A stretch of 64,000 bases of DNA from Bin95 sp965220855. GTDB lineage: Bacteria; Pseudomonadota; Alphaproteobacteria; Bin95. Positions 32,916 through 45,400 of this stretch are shown in pieces. Below the pieces are notes generated by a model. That model made no database searches. It was not told the DNA's origin and saw only the letters and a list, made by a program, of their open reading frames with translations. Each line of letters starts with the position of its first letter. Within the stretch, counting starts at the first letter, position 1. The translations under genes and the position numbers were made by a program. The stretch covers positions 2,666,001 to 2,730,000 of the forward strand of contig CBDCQY010000001.1 of assembly GCA_965220855.1 (NCBI GenBank), written 5' to 3'.

Positions 32916-33815
32916 TCACCCGAAGGCGGTCATGACTTCCTCGAAGGCCTGCATCTGGTTGCCGGCGGCCGATGAGGGGACCAGGACGGGGGTGCGGACG
33001 CCGGCGGCGCGGAAGGCCTCGACGCCCTCGCGGATGGCCGCCGGCGGGCCGAACAGCGTCACATCCGCGAGCCAGCGGTCCGAGAGGCAAGCGGCGACCG
33101 CCGCATCGCCCTCGGGCATGGCGCGCTCGACCGCCTCCATCTCCTCCCGGTAGCCCGCATCCTTCCAGTAATTGCGGTAGTAGGGCAGCTGCGCATAGCG
33201 GGTGAGCGTGCGCCGGTTGACCGCCTTCGCCGCCTCGATGTCGTCCGAGACGCAGGTGGGCGTCATGCAGGCGATCTCGAAAGCGGGGTCGGCCAGCTGC
33301 GCTTGTGGCAGCGCCGCCAGCGAGGCTGCGACATGGCTGCGGGCGGCGTTGGCGAACACGATGCCCTCGGCGATCTCGCCGGCGAGCGCGATCATGCGCG
33401 GGCGCATCGCCGCGAGCACCACCGGCGGCAGCCCGCCGGTGCGCGGCGCGGCGCGGATCTCCTCGACGAAGGCGCGGATGTCGGCCAGCGGCCGGCCCGC
33501 CCGGATACCGAGCCGCGCATGGACCGGCTGGTGCGAGACGCCGATGCCGAAGCGGAAGCGCCCGCCCGAGACCTCATGCAGGAAAGCCGCCTCCTGGGCG
33601 TATTCCTCGGCCTGGCGGAAATAGATCGGCTGGATCGAGGTGGCGAACGCGATCCGCCGGGTGGCGTGGGCGAGCGCCTGGCAGAGCGCCATGCCGGCGA
33701 ACGGGCTCGGAACCCAGAGGCCGGCGAAGCCGCGCCGCTCGATCTCGCGGGCGAGCTCCAGCGTGGCGGCGCGGCGGCCGGGAACGGCGGTCAGGCTGAG
33801 GGCGGGCAGGGACAT
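32916..33815 (-). CDS. Luciferase-like (LLM class) flavin-dependent oxidoreductase
   Basis: The 299-residue protein has the bacterial luciferase-like fold: ATLELAREIERRGFAGLWVPSPFAG, RIAFATSIQPIYFRQAEEYAQEAAFLHEVSGGRFRFGIGVSHQPVH and PVVLAAMRPRMIALAGEIAEGIVFANA. It is most like F420/FMN-dependent dehydrogenase-type LLM proteins. The start at 33815 (MSLPALSL) was preferred; the frame is open 35 codons further but with non-conserved sequence. It converges on the CoA-transferase operon (16-base gap) and is divergent from the FAD/GcvT gene, possibly sharing regulation. Confidence 0.8.
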   Translation of the reverse strand: MSLPALSLTAVPGRRAATLELAREIERRGFAGLWVPSPFAGMALCQALAHATRRIAFATSIQPIYFRQAEEYAQEAAFLHEVSGGRFRFGIGVSHQPVHARLGIRAGRPLADIRAFVEEIRAAPRTGGLPPVVLAAMRPRMIALAGEIAEGIVFANAARSHVAASLAALPQAQLADPAFEIACMTPTCVSDDIEAAKAVNRRTLTRYAQLPYYRNYWKDAGYREEMEAVERAMPEGDAAVAACLSDRWLADVTLFGPPAAIREGVEAFRAAGVRTPVLVPSSAAGNQMQAFEEVMTAFG

Positions 33816-33843
33816 GGGGGCAAGGTCTCCGGATCGTCGGTCC

Positions 33844-33864
33844 CGCAAACCTCGCATGTTTGCG
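33844..33864. promoter_or_regulatory. Operator-like inverted repeat in divergent spacer
   Basis: CGCAAAC and GTTTGCG are perfect inverted repeats spaced by seven bases (CTCGCAT) in the 125-base gap between the divergent LLM oxidoreductase and FAD dehydrogenase genes. Symmetry and location fit a regulator-binding site; no regulator gene is adjacent. Confidence 0.4.
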
Positions 33865-33890
33865 CTTCCGGCGGGAGGCCCCGACACACT

Positions 33891-33918
33891 AGAGTCCGCG
33901 CGCCAGAGTCCGCACGCC
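33891..33918. repeat. Tandem 14-bp direct repeat upstream of the FAD dehydrogenase gene
   Basis: AGAGTCCGCGCGCC and AGAGTCCGCACGCC lie head to tail with one mismatch, ending 22 bases before the ATG at 33941. It may be a binding-site pair or simple slippage. Confidence 0.45.
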
Positions 33919-33940
33919 AAGATCGCGAGAGGCCGCGCCC

Positions 33941-36352
33941 ATGACCACGCTCCCCTCCCACGCCTCCATCGTCATCGTCGGCGGCGGCATCGTCGGGCTC
34001 TCCCTCGCCTATCACCTGGCGCGCGCCGGGCGCGACGGCGTGCTGCTGCTGGAGCGCCGGCAGTTCACCTGCGGGACCACCTGGCACGCCGCCGGGCTGG
34101 TGCGCTCCACCGCCCCGCATCCGACGCTGGCCGCCATCCTTGCGGACTCCGCCCGCCTCTACGCCCGGCTGGAGGCCGAGACCGGGCAGGCGACCGGCTT
34201 CCGGCAATGCGGCTCCATCTACACCGCCCGCAATGACGAGCGCTGGGAGGAGATCCGACGCGCGGCCGCCAGCGCGCGCGCCTTCGGCGCCGAGGCGGAG
34301 CTCTGCTCGCCGGCGGAGCTGAAGCGCCTCTGGCCGCTGCTCAACACCGACGATCTGGTCGGCGGCGCCTTTTATCCGGGCGACGGCCAGACCAATCCCG
34401 CAGACACCGCCGCCGCGCTCGCCCGCGGCGCCCGGCAGGCGGGCGCGCTGCTGCTGGAGGGCGTCAAGGTCACCGGCATCCGCACCGCCCGGGGCCGCGT
34501 CACCGGCGTCGAGACCGAGGCGGGGCCGGTCGCCACCGAGTGCGTCGCCAATTGCGCCGGCATGTGGGCGCGCGATGTGGGGCTGATGGCCGGCGTTCCG
34601 GCGCCGCTGCACGCGGCGGAGCATTTCTACATCGTCACCGAGCCGATGGCGGAGGTCGCGGCCGGCCTGCCGGTGATGCGCGACCAGGACGGCTCGGCCT
34701 ACTTCAAGGAAGACGCCGGCAAGCTGCTGATCGGCGCGTTCGAGCCGGTCGCCAAGCCCTGGGGCATGGACGGCATTCCGGAGGATTTCTGCTTCGACCA
34801 GCTGCCGGACGACTGGGACCATTTCGAGCCGGTGCTGCAGGGCGCGCTGCACCGCGTGCCGGCGCTCCGCGAGGCGGGCATCCGCACCTTCTTCAACGGG
34901 CCGGAGAGCTTCACCCCGGACCAGGCCTTTCATCTGGGGCCGGCGGGCGACGTCGCCGGCTTCTGGATCGCGGCCGGCTTCAACTCCATCGGCATCCAGG
35001 CGGCCGGCGGCGTCGGCCAGCGTCTGGCGGAGTGGATCGAGACCGGCCTGCCGCCCTGCGATCTCTCGGCCTACGACCCGCGCCGCATGCAGCCCTTCCA
35101 GAACGACAAGGCCTATCTTCGCGAGCGGGTGAGCGAGGCGCTCGGCCTGCTCTACGCCATGCACTGGCCGTTCCGCCAGTTCGAGACGGCGCGCGACCGG
35201 CGCCGCTCGCCCGCGCATGACCGGCTGGCCGAGGCCGGCGCCTGCTTCGGCGAGGTCGCCGGCTGGGAGCGCGCCAACTGGTTCGCGCGGCCGGGCGAGA
35301 CGCCCGCCTACGCCTACAGCTACGGGCGCCAGAACTGGTTCGAGGCGAGCGCGGCCGAGCATCGCCGCGTGCGCGAGACGGCGGGCGTGTTCGACCTCAC
35401 CTCCTTCGGCAAGTTCCTGGTCGAGGGGCCGGAGGCGGAGGCGCTGCTGCAATGGGTGTCGGCCAACGACGTGAGCCGCCCGCCGGGCAGCGTCATCTAC
35501 ACGCAATGGCTGAATGCGGGCGCGGGCATCGAGGCGGACCTGACCGTCACCCGCCTCGACGAGACCCGCTATCTGGCGGTGACGGCCCCGGCGGCAGCGG
35601 CGCGCGACCTGGCGCGCCTGCAGGCCGAGGCCCGCGACCGGCGCGCAGAGGTGCGCGACGCGACCGAGGAGTGGGCGGTGTTCGCCGTCATGGGGCCGGA
35701 GGCGCGCCGGCTGCTGCAGCCGCTCACCCCGGACGATCTCGGCAATACGGCCTTTCCCTTCGCGACATCGCGGGAGATCGAGCTGGCCGGCGTCGGGCTG
35801 CGCGCCAGCCGGATCAGCTATGTGGGCGAGCTCGGCTGGGAGCTCTACACGCCCTGGCGGGCGGCCCCGGCGCTGTTCGAGGCGCTGCTGGAGGCGGGTC
35901 TCGCCCCGGTCGGCCTGCACGCGCTCGACAGCCTGCGCATCGAGAAAGCCTATCGCCACTGGGGCCACGACATCGCGCCCTCGGACACGCCGGTAGAGGC
36001 CGGACTCTCCTTCGCAGTCAAGCCGGACGCGAAGAATTTTCTCGGTCGCGAAGCCTATCTCAGGGCGCGCGAGGCCGGGCCGGCGCGCCGATTGATGCAG
36101 TTTCTGCTGCGCGATCCGGAACCGCTGCTGTTCGGCCATGAGCCGATCCTCGCGGACGGGCGCATCGTCGGCGCGCTGACTTCCGCCAGCTACGGCCACA
36201 CGCTCGGCGGCGCCGTCGGCCTCGGCTATGTCCCCTCGGAAGCGCTCGCGGCCGACGCCTTCGCAATCGATGTCGCCGGCGCTCTCATCCCGGCGACCGC
36301 CTCCCTCAGGCCGCTTCTCGACCCGAAGGGGAGCCGGATGCGACAAGGCTAG
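33941..36352 (+). CDS. FAD-dependent N-methylglycine dehydrogenase/GcvT fusion (dimethylglycine or sarcosine dehydrogenase family)
   Basis: The 803-residue protein joins a DAO-type FAD domain to an aminomethyltransferase domain. Rossmann motif SIVIVGGGIVGLSLAYHLARAG is at residues 8-29, and CGTTWHAAGLVRS holds the family's flavin-attachment-type His near residue 48. The C-terminal half is GcvT-like (ETAGVFDLTSFGKFLVEGPEAEALL, GLHALDSLRIEKAYRHWGHDIAPSDTPVEAGL). Such enzymes oxidatively N-demethylate dimethylglycine or sarcosine and pass the methyl group to tetrahydrofolate, with electrons to ETF. The exact substrate cannot be fixed; together with soxBDAG it suggests glycine-betaine-type catabolism. 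Confidence 0.88.
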   Translation: MTTLPSHASIVIVGGGIVGLSLAYHLARAGRDGVLLLERRQFTCGTTWHAAGLVRSTAPHPTLAAILADSARLYARLEAETGQATGFRQCGSIYTARNDERWEEIRRAAASARAFGAEAELCSPAELKRLWPLLNTDDLVGGAFYPGDGQTNPADTAAALARGARQAGALLLEGVKVTGIRTARGRVTGVETEAGPVATECVANCAGMWARDVGLMAGVPAPLHAAEHFYIVTEPMAEVAAGLPVMRDQDGSAYFKEDAGKLLIGAFEPVAKPWGMDGIPEDFCFDQLPDDWDHFEPVLQGALHRVPALREAGIRTFFNGPESFTPDQAFHLGPAGDVAGFWIAAGFNSIGIQAAGGVGQRLAEWIETGLPPCDLSAYDPRRMQPFQNDKAYLRERVSEALGLLYAMHWPFRQFETARDRRRSPAHDRLAEAGACFGEVAGWERANWFARPGETPAYAYSYGRQNWFEASAAEHRRVRETAGVFDLTSFGKFLVEGPEAEALLQWVSANDVSRPPGSVIYTQWLNAGAGIEADLTVTRLDETRYLAVTAPAAAARDLARLQAEARDRRAEVRDATEEWAVFAVMGPEARRLLQPLTPDDLGNTAFPFATSREIELAGVGLRASRISYVGELGWELYTPWRAAPALFEALLEAGLAPVGLHALDSLRIEKAYRHWGHDIAPSDTPVEAGLSFAVKPDAKNFLGREAYLRAREAGPARRLMQFLLRDPEPLLFGHEPILADGRIVGALTSASYGHTLGGAVGLGYVPSEALAADAFAIDVAGALIPATASLRPLLDPKGSRMRQG

Positions 36353-36387
36353 CGTCTGGAATATTTGGAGATACTGTTGAATGATTC

Positions 36388-36415
36388 TTGACAAACATGT
36401 GATCACTGCTATGAA
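36388..36415 (+). promoter_or_regulatory. AT-rich promoter of the giant surface-protein gene
   Basis: TTGACA at 36388-36393 and TATGAA at 36410-36415 are 16 bp apart inside a short AT-rich patch (36355-36430) that contrasts with the GC-rich surroundings. A second possible -10, TATATT, starts at 36421. GGAGG at 36460-36464 lies 12 bases before the ATG at 36477. Confidence 0.6.
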
Positions 36416-36476
36416 GGAACTATATTAGGAAGTCCGGGCTCACATTGCGTGATCTCATCGGAGGGTTCTCGCGCCC

Positions 36477-39400
36477 ATGAACAGGCGACTTCAATGGCCA
36501 CCGATGGCTGCCGATGGCGCGGCTCGCGGATGCGTGGCGTCTCGGTTAACGATTCGGCGGGCGCTGGGGGTGCTGGCGCTGCTGGCCTGTCTTCTCTTGC
36601 CCTTGCCGGCGGCCGCGCAGACCTTCGGCCAGCAGCAGATATCCGATCAGCTCTATCTGAAAGACGTAGCGATTGCGGACCTGACTCTGCCGGAAGCGAC
36701 GGGCGGCAGCGGAACGCTGACCTACAGCCTCAGCCCCGACCCGCCGGACGGGCTGACCTTCGACGCGGCCACGCGACTCATCAGCGGCGCGCCGACGGCG
36801 GTGCAGACGCCGGCAGTGAGCTATACCTACAAGGCGACGGACAGCAGCACGCCCCCGGGCGAGGCGGAACTCACATTCACGATCGAGGTCCAGACGGACA
36901 CTTCTCCGACCTTCGGCGCGGTGTCGGTGGACGACCGGACCTTTATCGACGATGTGACGATTACAGACCTGGTGCTGCCGGCGGCGACGGGCGGCAACGC
37001 GCCGCTGACCTACAGCCTCGGCCCCACCCCGGCCTTGCCGACGGGCCTGACCTTCGACGCGGCCACACGCACGATTTCGGGCACGCCGTCGGCAGTGATG
37101 ACCGAGACGGAATACACGCTGAAGGTGACCGATGCGGACGGCAACACGGCGGATACGGACGCGGCGACGCTCACCTTCAAGATCACGGTGGAGGCGGACA
37201 CGTCTCCGGATTTCAGCACGGTGTCGGTGGACGCCCAGACCTTTATCGACGGTGTGACGATCACGGACCTGGTGCTGCCAGCGGCGACGGGCGGCAACGC
37301 GCCGCTGACCTACAGCCTCGGCGCCACCCCGGCCTTGCCGACGGGCCTGACCTTCAGGGCGGACACGCGCACGATTGCGGGCGCGCCGACGGTAACCCAG
37401 ACGGCGACGACCTACACGCTGACCGCGACCGACGCGAACGGCGATACGGGGACGCTCACCTTCGACATTACGGTGGAGGCGGACACAGCCCCGAGCTTCG
37501 GCACGGCGACGATCGCCGACCAGACCTATACCAACGGCGTGGCGATTGCGGACCTGCTGCTGCCGGCGGCGACGGGCGGCAACGCGCCGCTCACCTACAC
37601 GCTGACGCCGCCGGCCGGGCTGACCTTCGACGCGGATACGCGCACCGTCAGCGGCACGCCGACGGAGACCAGGGCCGAGACGACCTACACGCTGACCGCG
37701 ACCGACGCGAACGGCGATAGTGCGACGCGGACCTTCCGGATCACGGTGGAGAGGCAGTTGCCGGCCGAGCCGGCCAATGTCGCAGCCACCGGCGGAACCG
37801 CACAGTTGACGGTGAACTGGGACTCGTCGGATGCCTCGCACCCGTTATGCCCGGTCTCCAGCTGGCAGCTCAATTACAGAAAGTCGGGCAGCGCCTGGCG
37901 GGAAGGATGGGATGTCCGTCCAGCCAACCCCAACAATCAGGACAATGGCGCCTTCGATGTCTTTGTCTCCGACGCAGGGAGCGGCAGTCCGTACTCCTTC
38001 CCGATCGGTGCGAACACGCCGCCGACACTCCGTCCGGCCGGCCAGCTCGGCGTCGCGCTCGACGGCGGCAGCTACGAGGTTCGCCTGCGAGCCTACAGCA
38101 ACAGCGCGGGCTGCACGCCGGCGCAAGGCAACTACTATTACAGCGATTTCACCGACATCGTATCGGCCACGGTGACGGCCGGTCCGCCGACCTTCGGTGG
38201 CGCGACGATCCCCGCCCAGTACTATAGTCAGAATACGCCGATTCCGACCCTGAACCTGCCGCGCGCATCGGGCGGGACGCTGACCTACAGCCTCACGCAG
38301 CCGCTGCCGGCCGGGCTGGACCTGGACACGAACGCGCGCACCGTCACCGGCACGCCGACGGAGACCAAGGCCGAGACGGAATACACCTGGAGGGCGACGG
38401 ACGGCAGCAACACGGCGGATGTGAAATTCAACATCACGGTATCTGCGGACGCGATGCCCTCGTTCGCGGGTGAGGCGGTCGAACGCCAGAGTTGGTACTG
38501 GGACCATTGGTTAATTCTGCGACTGCCGGCGGCGACGGGCGGCAACGCGCCGGTGACCTACAGCCTCGCGCCGGCGCTGCCGGCCGGGCTGACCTTCAAT
38601 GCGGGCACGCGCACCGTCAGCGGCACGCCGTCGGCGGCGATGGCCGAGACGACCTACACGCTGACGGCGACCGACGCGGACGGCGATACGGCGACGCTGA
38701 CCTTCCCCGCCGCCGTCAACTTCCGGCCGGCGGCTCCGACGGGTTTGACGGCGACGGGCGGGGCTCGCCGAATTGAGATGAGCTGGAGTTGGGCGGACGA
38801 TACGGGCGGGGTATGCCCCCTGACGAGGTTCAGGGTGTACTATTACAGGCCGGGGGAGGATGACCCGGTTCCGAGGCTGGGCACTGCCACCCCCGACAGG
38901 GGCGCCTTCGAGGTCGGGAAAGATGTGAGGAGCATCGAGTTCGGCGCCGACGATTCGCTCGACAGAGAAATCGCGCTCGGCGACGGCGAGTTCCAGGTTG
39001 CCGTGCAAGCCTTCAGCCTGGCCTGCCACGCCAGCAGGAGCGACAATCACGCGTCGAGCTTGTACACGGTGGCCTCTGTCACGGTGGACCCGCTACCGCC
39101 GGACGCGCCGGAGAACCTGACGGCGACGGCGGGCGACACGGAGGTCGATCTCAGCTGGAGCAACCCGAACGACGGCACCATCACGAAGTATGAGGTGCGC
39201 TGGAAGGCGAGCGCCAACCTGCCGTTCGACGACGCGACCGACAGCTGGAGAGTTGTGGCGGGAAGCGACGCCACCACGACCGACCACAAGGTGACGGGCC
39301 TCGCCAACGGCACGGAATACACGTTCGAGGTCCGGGCGGTGAACAGCGCCGGGGACGGCGCGGCGGCCAGCGTGGCGGCGACGCCGGCGCTTAATGCGCC

Positions 39401-42400
39401 GAGCTTCGACAATGCGACGATCGCCGACCAGAGCTATATCGAGAACCAGGTGATCGCGGACCTGGTGCTGCCGGTGGCGACGGGCGGCGACGGGACGCTG
39501 ACCTACGGCCTCAGCCCCACGCTGCCGGCCGGGCTGGCCTTCGACGCGGACACGCGCATCCTCGCCGGCACGCCGACGGCGACCATGGACCAGACGACCT
39601 ACACCTTCACGGCGACGGATGCGGACGGCGACACGGCGAGCCTGACATTCAAGATCACCGTGGAGGCGGCGCCCACCACGACGCCGACGAGCGCCGACTT
39701 CGAGGTGGACGTGTTCAAGCCGCGCACCAAGCTGGTGGCGTCGTGGACTAAAAGCAAAAGTGTGTTCCCGTTCACGCCGGCGGGCACGAGGAAAACCGCG
39801 CATTTCTACGGCGTGAAAGTGGTGACGCTGCCGGACACGGGCACCCTGAAATTGGTGCCCACCCCCGACTCGACGGCGCTGGAGCGGGACGCGATCGTCA
39901 ACGAGGTGGTCGCGGTGTCGAATATCCAGAGCAAGAGTTCGGAGAGAGTGCTGGCCTTCTTCCCGCCCGACAACAACGACAATTTCATCACGAGCTTCAC
40001 CTTCAAGGTGATCGACCAGATCGGCTTGGGCACGGACCTGGTGGAGTCCGCAGCCACCTACACCGCGACGCTGAAGTTCGAAGGCTCGACGCCCACCAAT
40101 GCGCCGCCCACCTTAGCCAACGCCATCGCCGACCGCTCCGTCACCGTCGGCAAGGACGTCACCGTCGAACTCGAAGCCGCCGGCGGCGCGGTCTTCAACG
40201 ACCCCGACGACGACGCTCTCACTTACAGCGCAAGCTCCAGCGACGAAGCCAGGGCCACCGTCAGCGTCGATAACACGGCCAACACCGTCACCGTCACCGG
40301 CGTCGCCGCCGGAACCGCCGCCGTCACCGTCACCGCCAATGACGGCAATGGCGGCTCGGTCCAGGACAGCTTCACGATCACGGTCGAGGCGGACACGGCC
40401 CCGAGCTTCGGCAATGCGACGATCGCCGACCAGAGCTATACCCGGAACGAGGCGATCACGGCCCTGGTGCTGCCGGAGGCTTCGGGCGGCAATGGCGAGT
40501 TGAGCTACACGCTCACCCCCACGCTGCCGAACGGGCTGACCTTCACCCCGCCCTCGGGGACGACGCCCGGCTCGATCTCAGGCATGCCGACGGCGGTCCA
40601 GGCGGCGACCGACTACAGCTGGACCGTCACCGACCGGGACGACGACACGGCGAGCCTGACATTCAAGATCACCGTGGCGGCGGCGCCGACAAGCGCCAAC
40701 TTCACGAAAGAGGTGTTCAGGCCGCACACCAAGCTGGTGGCGTCGCGGGGGAGCAGCAGTGTGTTCCCGTTCACGCCGGCGGACGAGGACGACAGCGGCG
40801 CGCTGTTCCGGGAGGTCCAGGTGGTGACGCTGCCGGACAAGGGCAAGCTGAAGACGGTGCCCGCCACCCCCAAGTCGAGGGCGACGGAGCGGGACGTGAG
40901 CGCCAACCAGAAGATCCCGGTGTTGGACACCCAGCAATCGAGATACGAGAGAGTGCTGGCCTTCTTCCCGCCCGACAACAACAACAACTTCAACACGAGC
41001 TTCACCTTCAAGGTGATCGACGAGAACCGGGTGGCGTCCGCAGCCACCTACACGGCGACGCTGAAGTTCGAAGGCTCGACGCTGAACCGCGTGCCGAATC
41101 TGAACACCTCCAGCGTGGCGCAGCAGACCTTTACCGTGGGCGAGACCGTGGACCGGGAATTCCCGTGGTCGAACACGGGCGACGGCAAGCTGATCTACAC
41201 GCTCGAGCCGGAGCTGCCTGCGGGCCTCGCCTATGACGGCGACGGGCCGGACGACGGCGGCGTCGGGCTCGGTCAGGCGAACGCGCCGCACTTAACCGGC
41301 ACGCCGGTGCAGGTGACCGCGGCCGAGGAATACACCCTGACCGTGGCCGACACCGACAGCGTGACCGGCGCGGAGGACAAGGACTCGGTGACCTTCTACA
41401 TCGAAGTCGTCGCCTCTGCGGACCCCCTGACCGCGCCGAAGAACCTGGCGGCGGCGCCGGGCGCGAACACCGGCGAGGTGGACCTGTCCTGGGACGCGAT
41501 CGACATCGCGAGCAAGTGGCAAGTGCGCCATGCCGAGGGGACTTCGGTGCCTGAGACTGTGGCGTGGACGGACGTCCCGAACAGCAACGCCACCACCACC
41601 GGCCACACGGTGACGGGCCTCGCCAACGGAACGGAATACACGTTCGAGGTTCGTGCGGTGAACGCCAACAACGGCCCGGCCGGCGAGGTCAGCCTGACGC
41701 TGGCGGGCCTGGTGGTGTCGCCGACCAGCCTCAGTATCGAGGCGAACGCCAGCGGCAGCTTCACGGTGGCGCTGTCCACCGCGCCGAGCGCCGCAGTGAC
41801 GGTGGCCGTGACCAGCGACGACACGGACGTCACGGTGTCGCCCGACAGCCTGGACTTCACCACCGCGGACTACGCCACGGCGAAAACCGTGACGGTGAAC
41901 ATGGCGGAGAACCCGGCCGATGGCGCCGCGACAGTTAGCCTGAGCGCGACCGGCGGCGACTATGCCGGCCTCAGCGCCTCGGTGTCGGTCAGCCTGGACG
42001 CCGTGCCCAGCTTCGGCATAGAGACGATCGCCGATCAAAGCTATATCGAGAACCTGAAGATCGAGGACCTGGTGCTGCCGGTGGCGACGGGCGGCGACGG
42101 GACGCTGGACTACACGCTGACGCCGGCGGAGGCCGACCGCCCGGCGGGCCTGGTCTTCACCCTGCCGTCGGGGACGACGGCCGGTTCGATCAAGGGAACG
42201 CCGAGCGAGGCCAAGGCCAAGGCGACCTACACGCTCAAGGCGAGAGACCTGGACGGCGACGAGGCGACGCTGACCTTCGCGATTACAGTCGAGGCGGACA
42301 CGGCCCCGAGCTTCGGCAATGCGACGATCGCCGACCAGAGCTATATCGAGAACCAGGCGATCACGGCCCTGGTGCTGCCCGAGGCGACGGGCGGCAACGG

Positions 42401-45400
42401 AACGCTGAGCTACACCGTCACCCCCACGCTGCCGACCGGGCTGGCCTTCGCGCCCGCCACGCGCACGATTACGGGCGCGGCGACGGTGACCCAGACGGCG
42501 ACGACCTACACGCTCAAGGCGAGAGACCAGGACGGCGACGAGGCGACGCTCACCTTCACCATTACGGTGAATGCCGACGTCCCGCCGAGCTTCGGCACGA
42601 AGACGATCGCCGACCAGAGCTATACCCGGAACCAGGCGATCACGGCCCTGGTGCTGCCGGAGGCGACGGGCGGCAATGGCGCACTGAGCTACAGCCTCAA
42701 CCCCGCGCCGCCGGCCGGGCTGACCTTCACCCCGCCCTCGGGGACGACGCCCGGCTCGATCTCGGGCACGCCGACCGCGACCATGGACGAGACGACCTAC
42801 AGTTGGACGGCGGCGGATGCGGACGCCAACAGCAGCTCGTCGGACCAGGCGACACTCACCTTCACCATCACGGTAGCGGCGGCGCCGACCTTCAGCCAGA
42901 CGATCGCCGACCAGAACTGGTTCCGGACCTATCGGATCGAAGACGTGCAACTGCCGGCGGCTTCGGGCGGCAACGGCGCGCTGACCTACACCCTCACGCC
43001 TGCGCTGCCGGACGGGCTGATCTTCGACGCGCGCGCGCGCACCATCTCCGGCACGCCGACGACGGCGACGCCCGAGACGACCTACACCTTGACGGCGACG
43101 GACAGCAGCACCTCTCCGGCCAGGGCGGAACTGACATTCAGGGGCGTCGTCGGCTTCACCCCGGCGGCGCCGACCAATGTCACGGCCGAGGGCGGCAGTC
43201 GCCGGATTACGGTGCGGTGGAACTGGCAGGACGATACGGGTGGGGTGTGTCCCGCTTTGGATTTCGGGCTGTACTATCTGAGGCCGGATGCAGATTTGCC
43301 GAATTGCGACGACCCGAACACTGGCGACGTGGGCTGCTTCCTTGTCGTAGCCGATAGCAACAACACGGACTACACATTCACATTCGGCGCCGATCATTCG
43401 CTCGACGAATATATCGCGCTCGGCGACGGCAAGTTTGAGATCTGGTTGACCGCCTACAGCCGGGATTGCGAAGAAACCGAAGAGTTCCCCTCTAATACCC
43501 CGTGGAGCCAATACTTTCATCCCATACCCGATGTTACGGTACTGCCGGGCCCACCGGCCGAGCCGACCGGTCTGGCGGCGACGCCGGGCGACAGGCAAGT
43601 GACGCTTGCCTGGAATAACCCGAATGACAGCACCATCACGAAGTACCAGCTGCGCTGGAAGGCGAGCGCCAGCCTGCCGTTCGACGACGCGACCGACAGC
43701 TGGAGCGATGTGACGGGGAGCGGCGCCACCACGACCGGCCACACGGTGACGGGCCTCGCCAACGGAACGGAATATACGTTCGAGGTTCGGGCGGTGAACG
43801 GCGACGGGGGCGGCGCGGCGGCAAGCGTGGCGGCGACGCCGGAGGGGATTCCGGATGCGCCCATCGATCTGAAGGCGGCGGCGGGCGACACGCAAGTGAC
43901 GCTCACCTGGAAGCTGCCGACCAATGCCGGCAGGATCGACAGGGTCGAGCTGCGCTGGAAGGCGAGCGCCAGCCTGCCGTTCGTCGATGCGACCGACAGC
44001 TGGACCGATCTGAATGATGCGACCGCCACGACCTACAAGGTGACGGGCCTGACCAACGGCACCGGCTACACCTTCCAGGTCCGGGCGGCGAACAGCGCCG
44101 GGGATGGCGCGGCGGCAAGCGTGGCGGCGACGCCCAATGCGCCGCCGACCGTCGCCAATGAGATCGCCGACCGGATCGTCACTATTGGCGCGCCCGTCAT
44201 CATCGCGCTCGAAGATGCCAACAACCCGGTCTTCACCGACCCCGATGGCGACGATTTGAGCTATGAAGTCAGCTCCAGCGACGCGACCAAAGCGACCGTC
44301 ACTTACGACTCCGGCGCCGAAAGCATCACCGTCACCGGCGTCGCGAGCAGCAGGACCGACACCGTCACCATCACCGTCACCGCCGATGATGGCAATGGCG
44401 GATCGGTCAGCGACGAGTTCGCCGTCACCGTCAACGCGCCGCCGACCGTCGCCAATGAGATCGCCGACCGGACCCTCAACGTCAGCGCAACGGTCACCAT
44501 CCAGCTCGAAGATGCCAACAACCCGGTCTTCACCGACCCCGACGACAGCAGCCTGACCTACACCGCAAGCTCCGGCGACACCGACAAGGCCACCGTCGCT
44601 TACAACTCCGGCGCCGAAAGCATCACCGTCACCGGCGTCGCGAGCAGCGGGACCGACACCGTCACCATCACCGTCACCGCCAGCGACGGACGCGGCGGAT
44701 CGGTCAGCGACGAGTTCGCCGTCACCGTCACGGCGCAAAACCCGACCAACAACGACCCGACCGTCGCCAATGAGATCGCCGACCGGATCGTCACTATTGG
44801 CGCGCCCGTCATCATCGCGCTCGAAGATGCCAACAACCCGGTCTTCACCGACCCCGATGGCGACGATTTGAGCTATGAAGTCAGCTCCAGCGACGCGACC
44901 AAAGCGACCGTCACTTACGACTCCGGCGCCGAAAGCATCACCGTCACCGGCGTCGCGAGCAGCAGGACCGACACCGTCACCATCACCGTCACCGCCGATG
45001 ATGGCAATGGCGGATCGGTCAGCGACGAGTTCGCCGTCACCGTCAACGCGCCGCCGACCGTCGCCAATGAGATCGCCGACCGGACCCTCAACGTCAGCGC
45101 AACGGTCACCATCCAGCTCGAAGATGCCAACAACCCGGTCTTCACCGACCCCGACGACAGCAGCCTGACCTACACCGCAAGCTCCGGCGACACCGACAAG
45201 GCCACCGTCGCTTACAACTCCGGCGCCGAAAGCATCACCGTCACCGGCGTCGCGAGCAGCGGGACCGACACCGTCACCATCACCGTCACCGCCAGCGACG
45301 GACGCGGCGGATCGGTCAGCGACGAGTTCGCCGTCACCGTCACGGCGCAAAACCCGACCAACAACGACCCGACCGTCGCCAATGAGATCGCCGACCGGAT

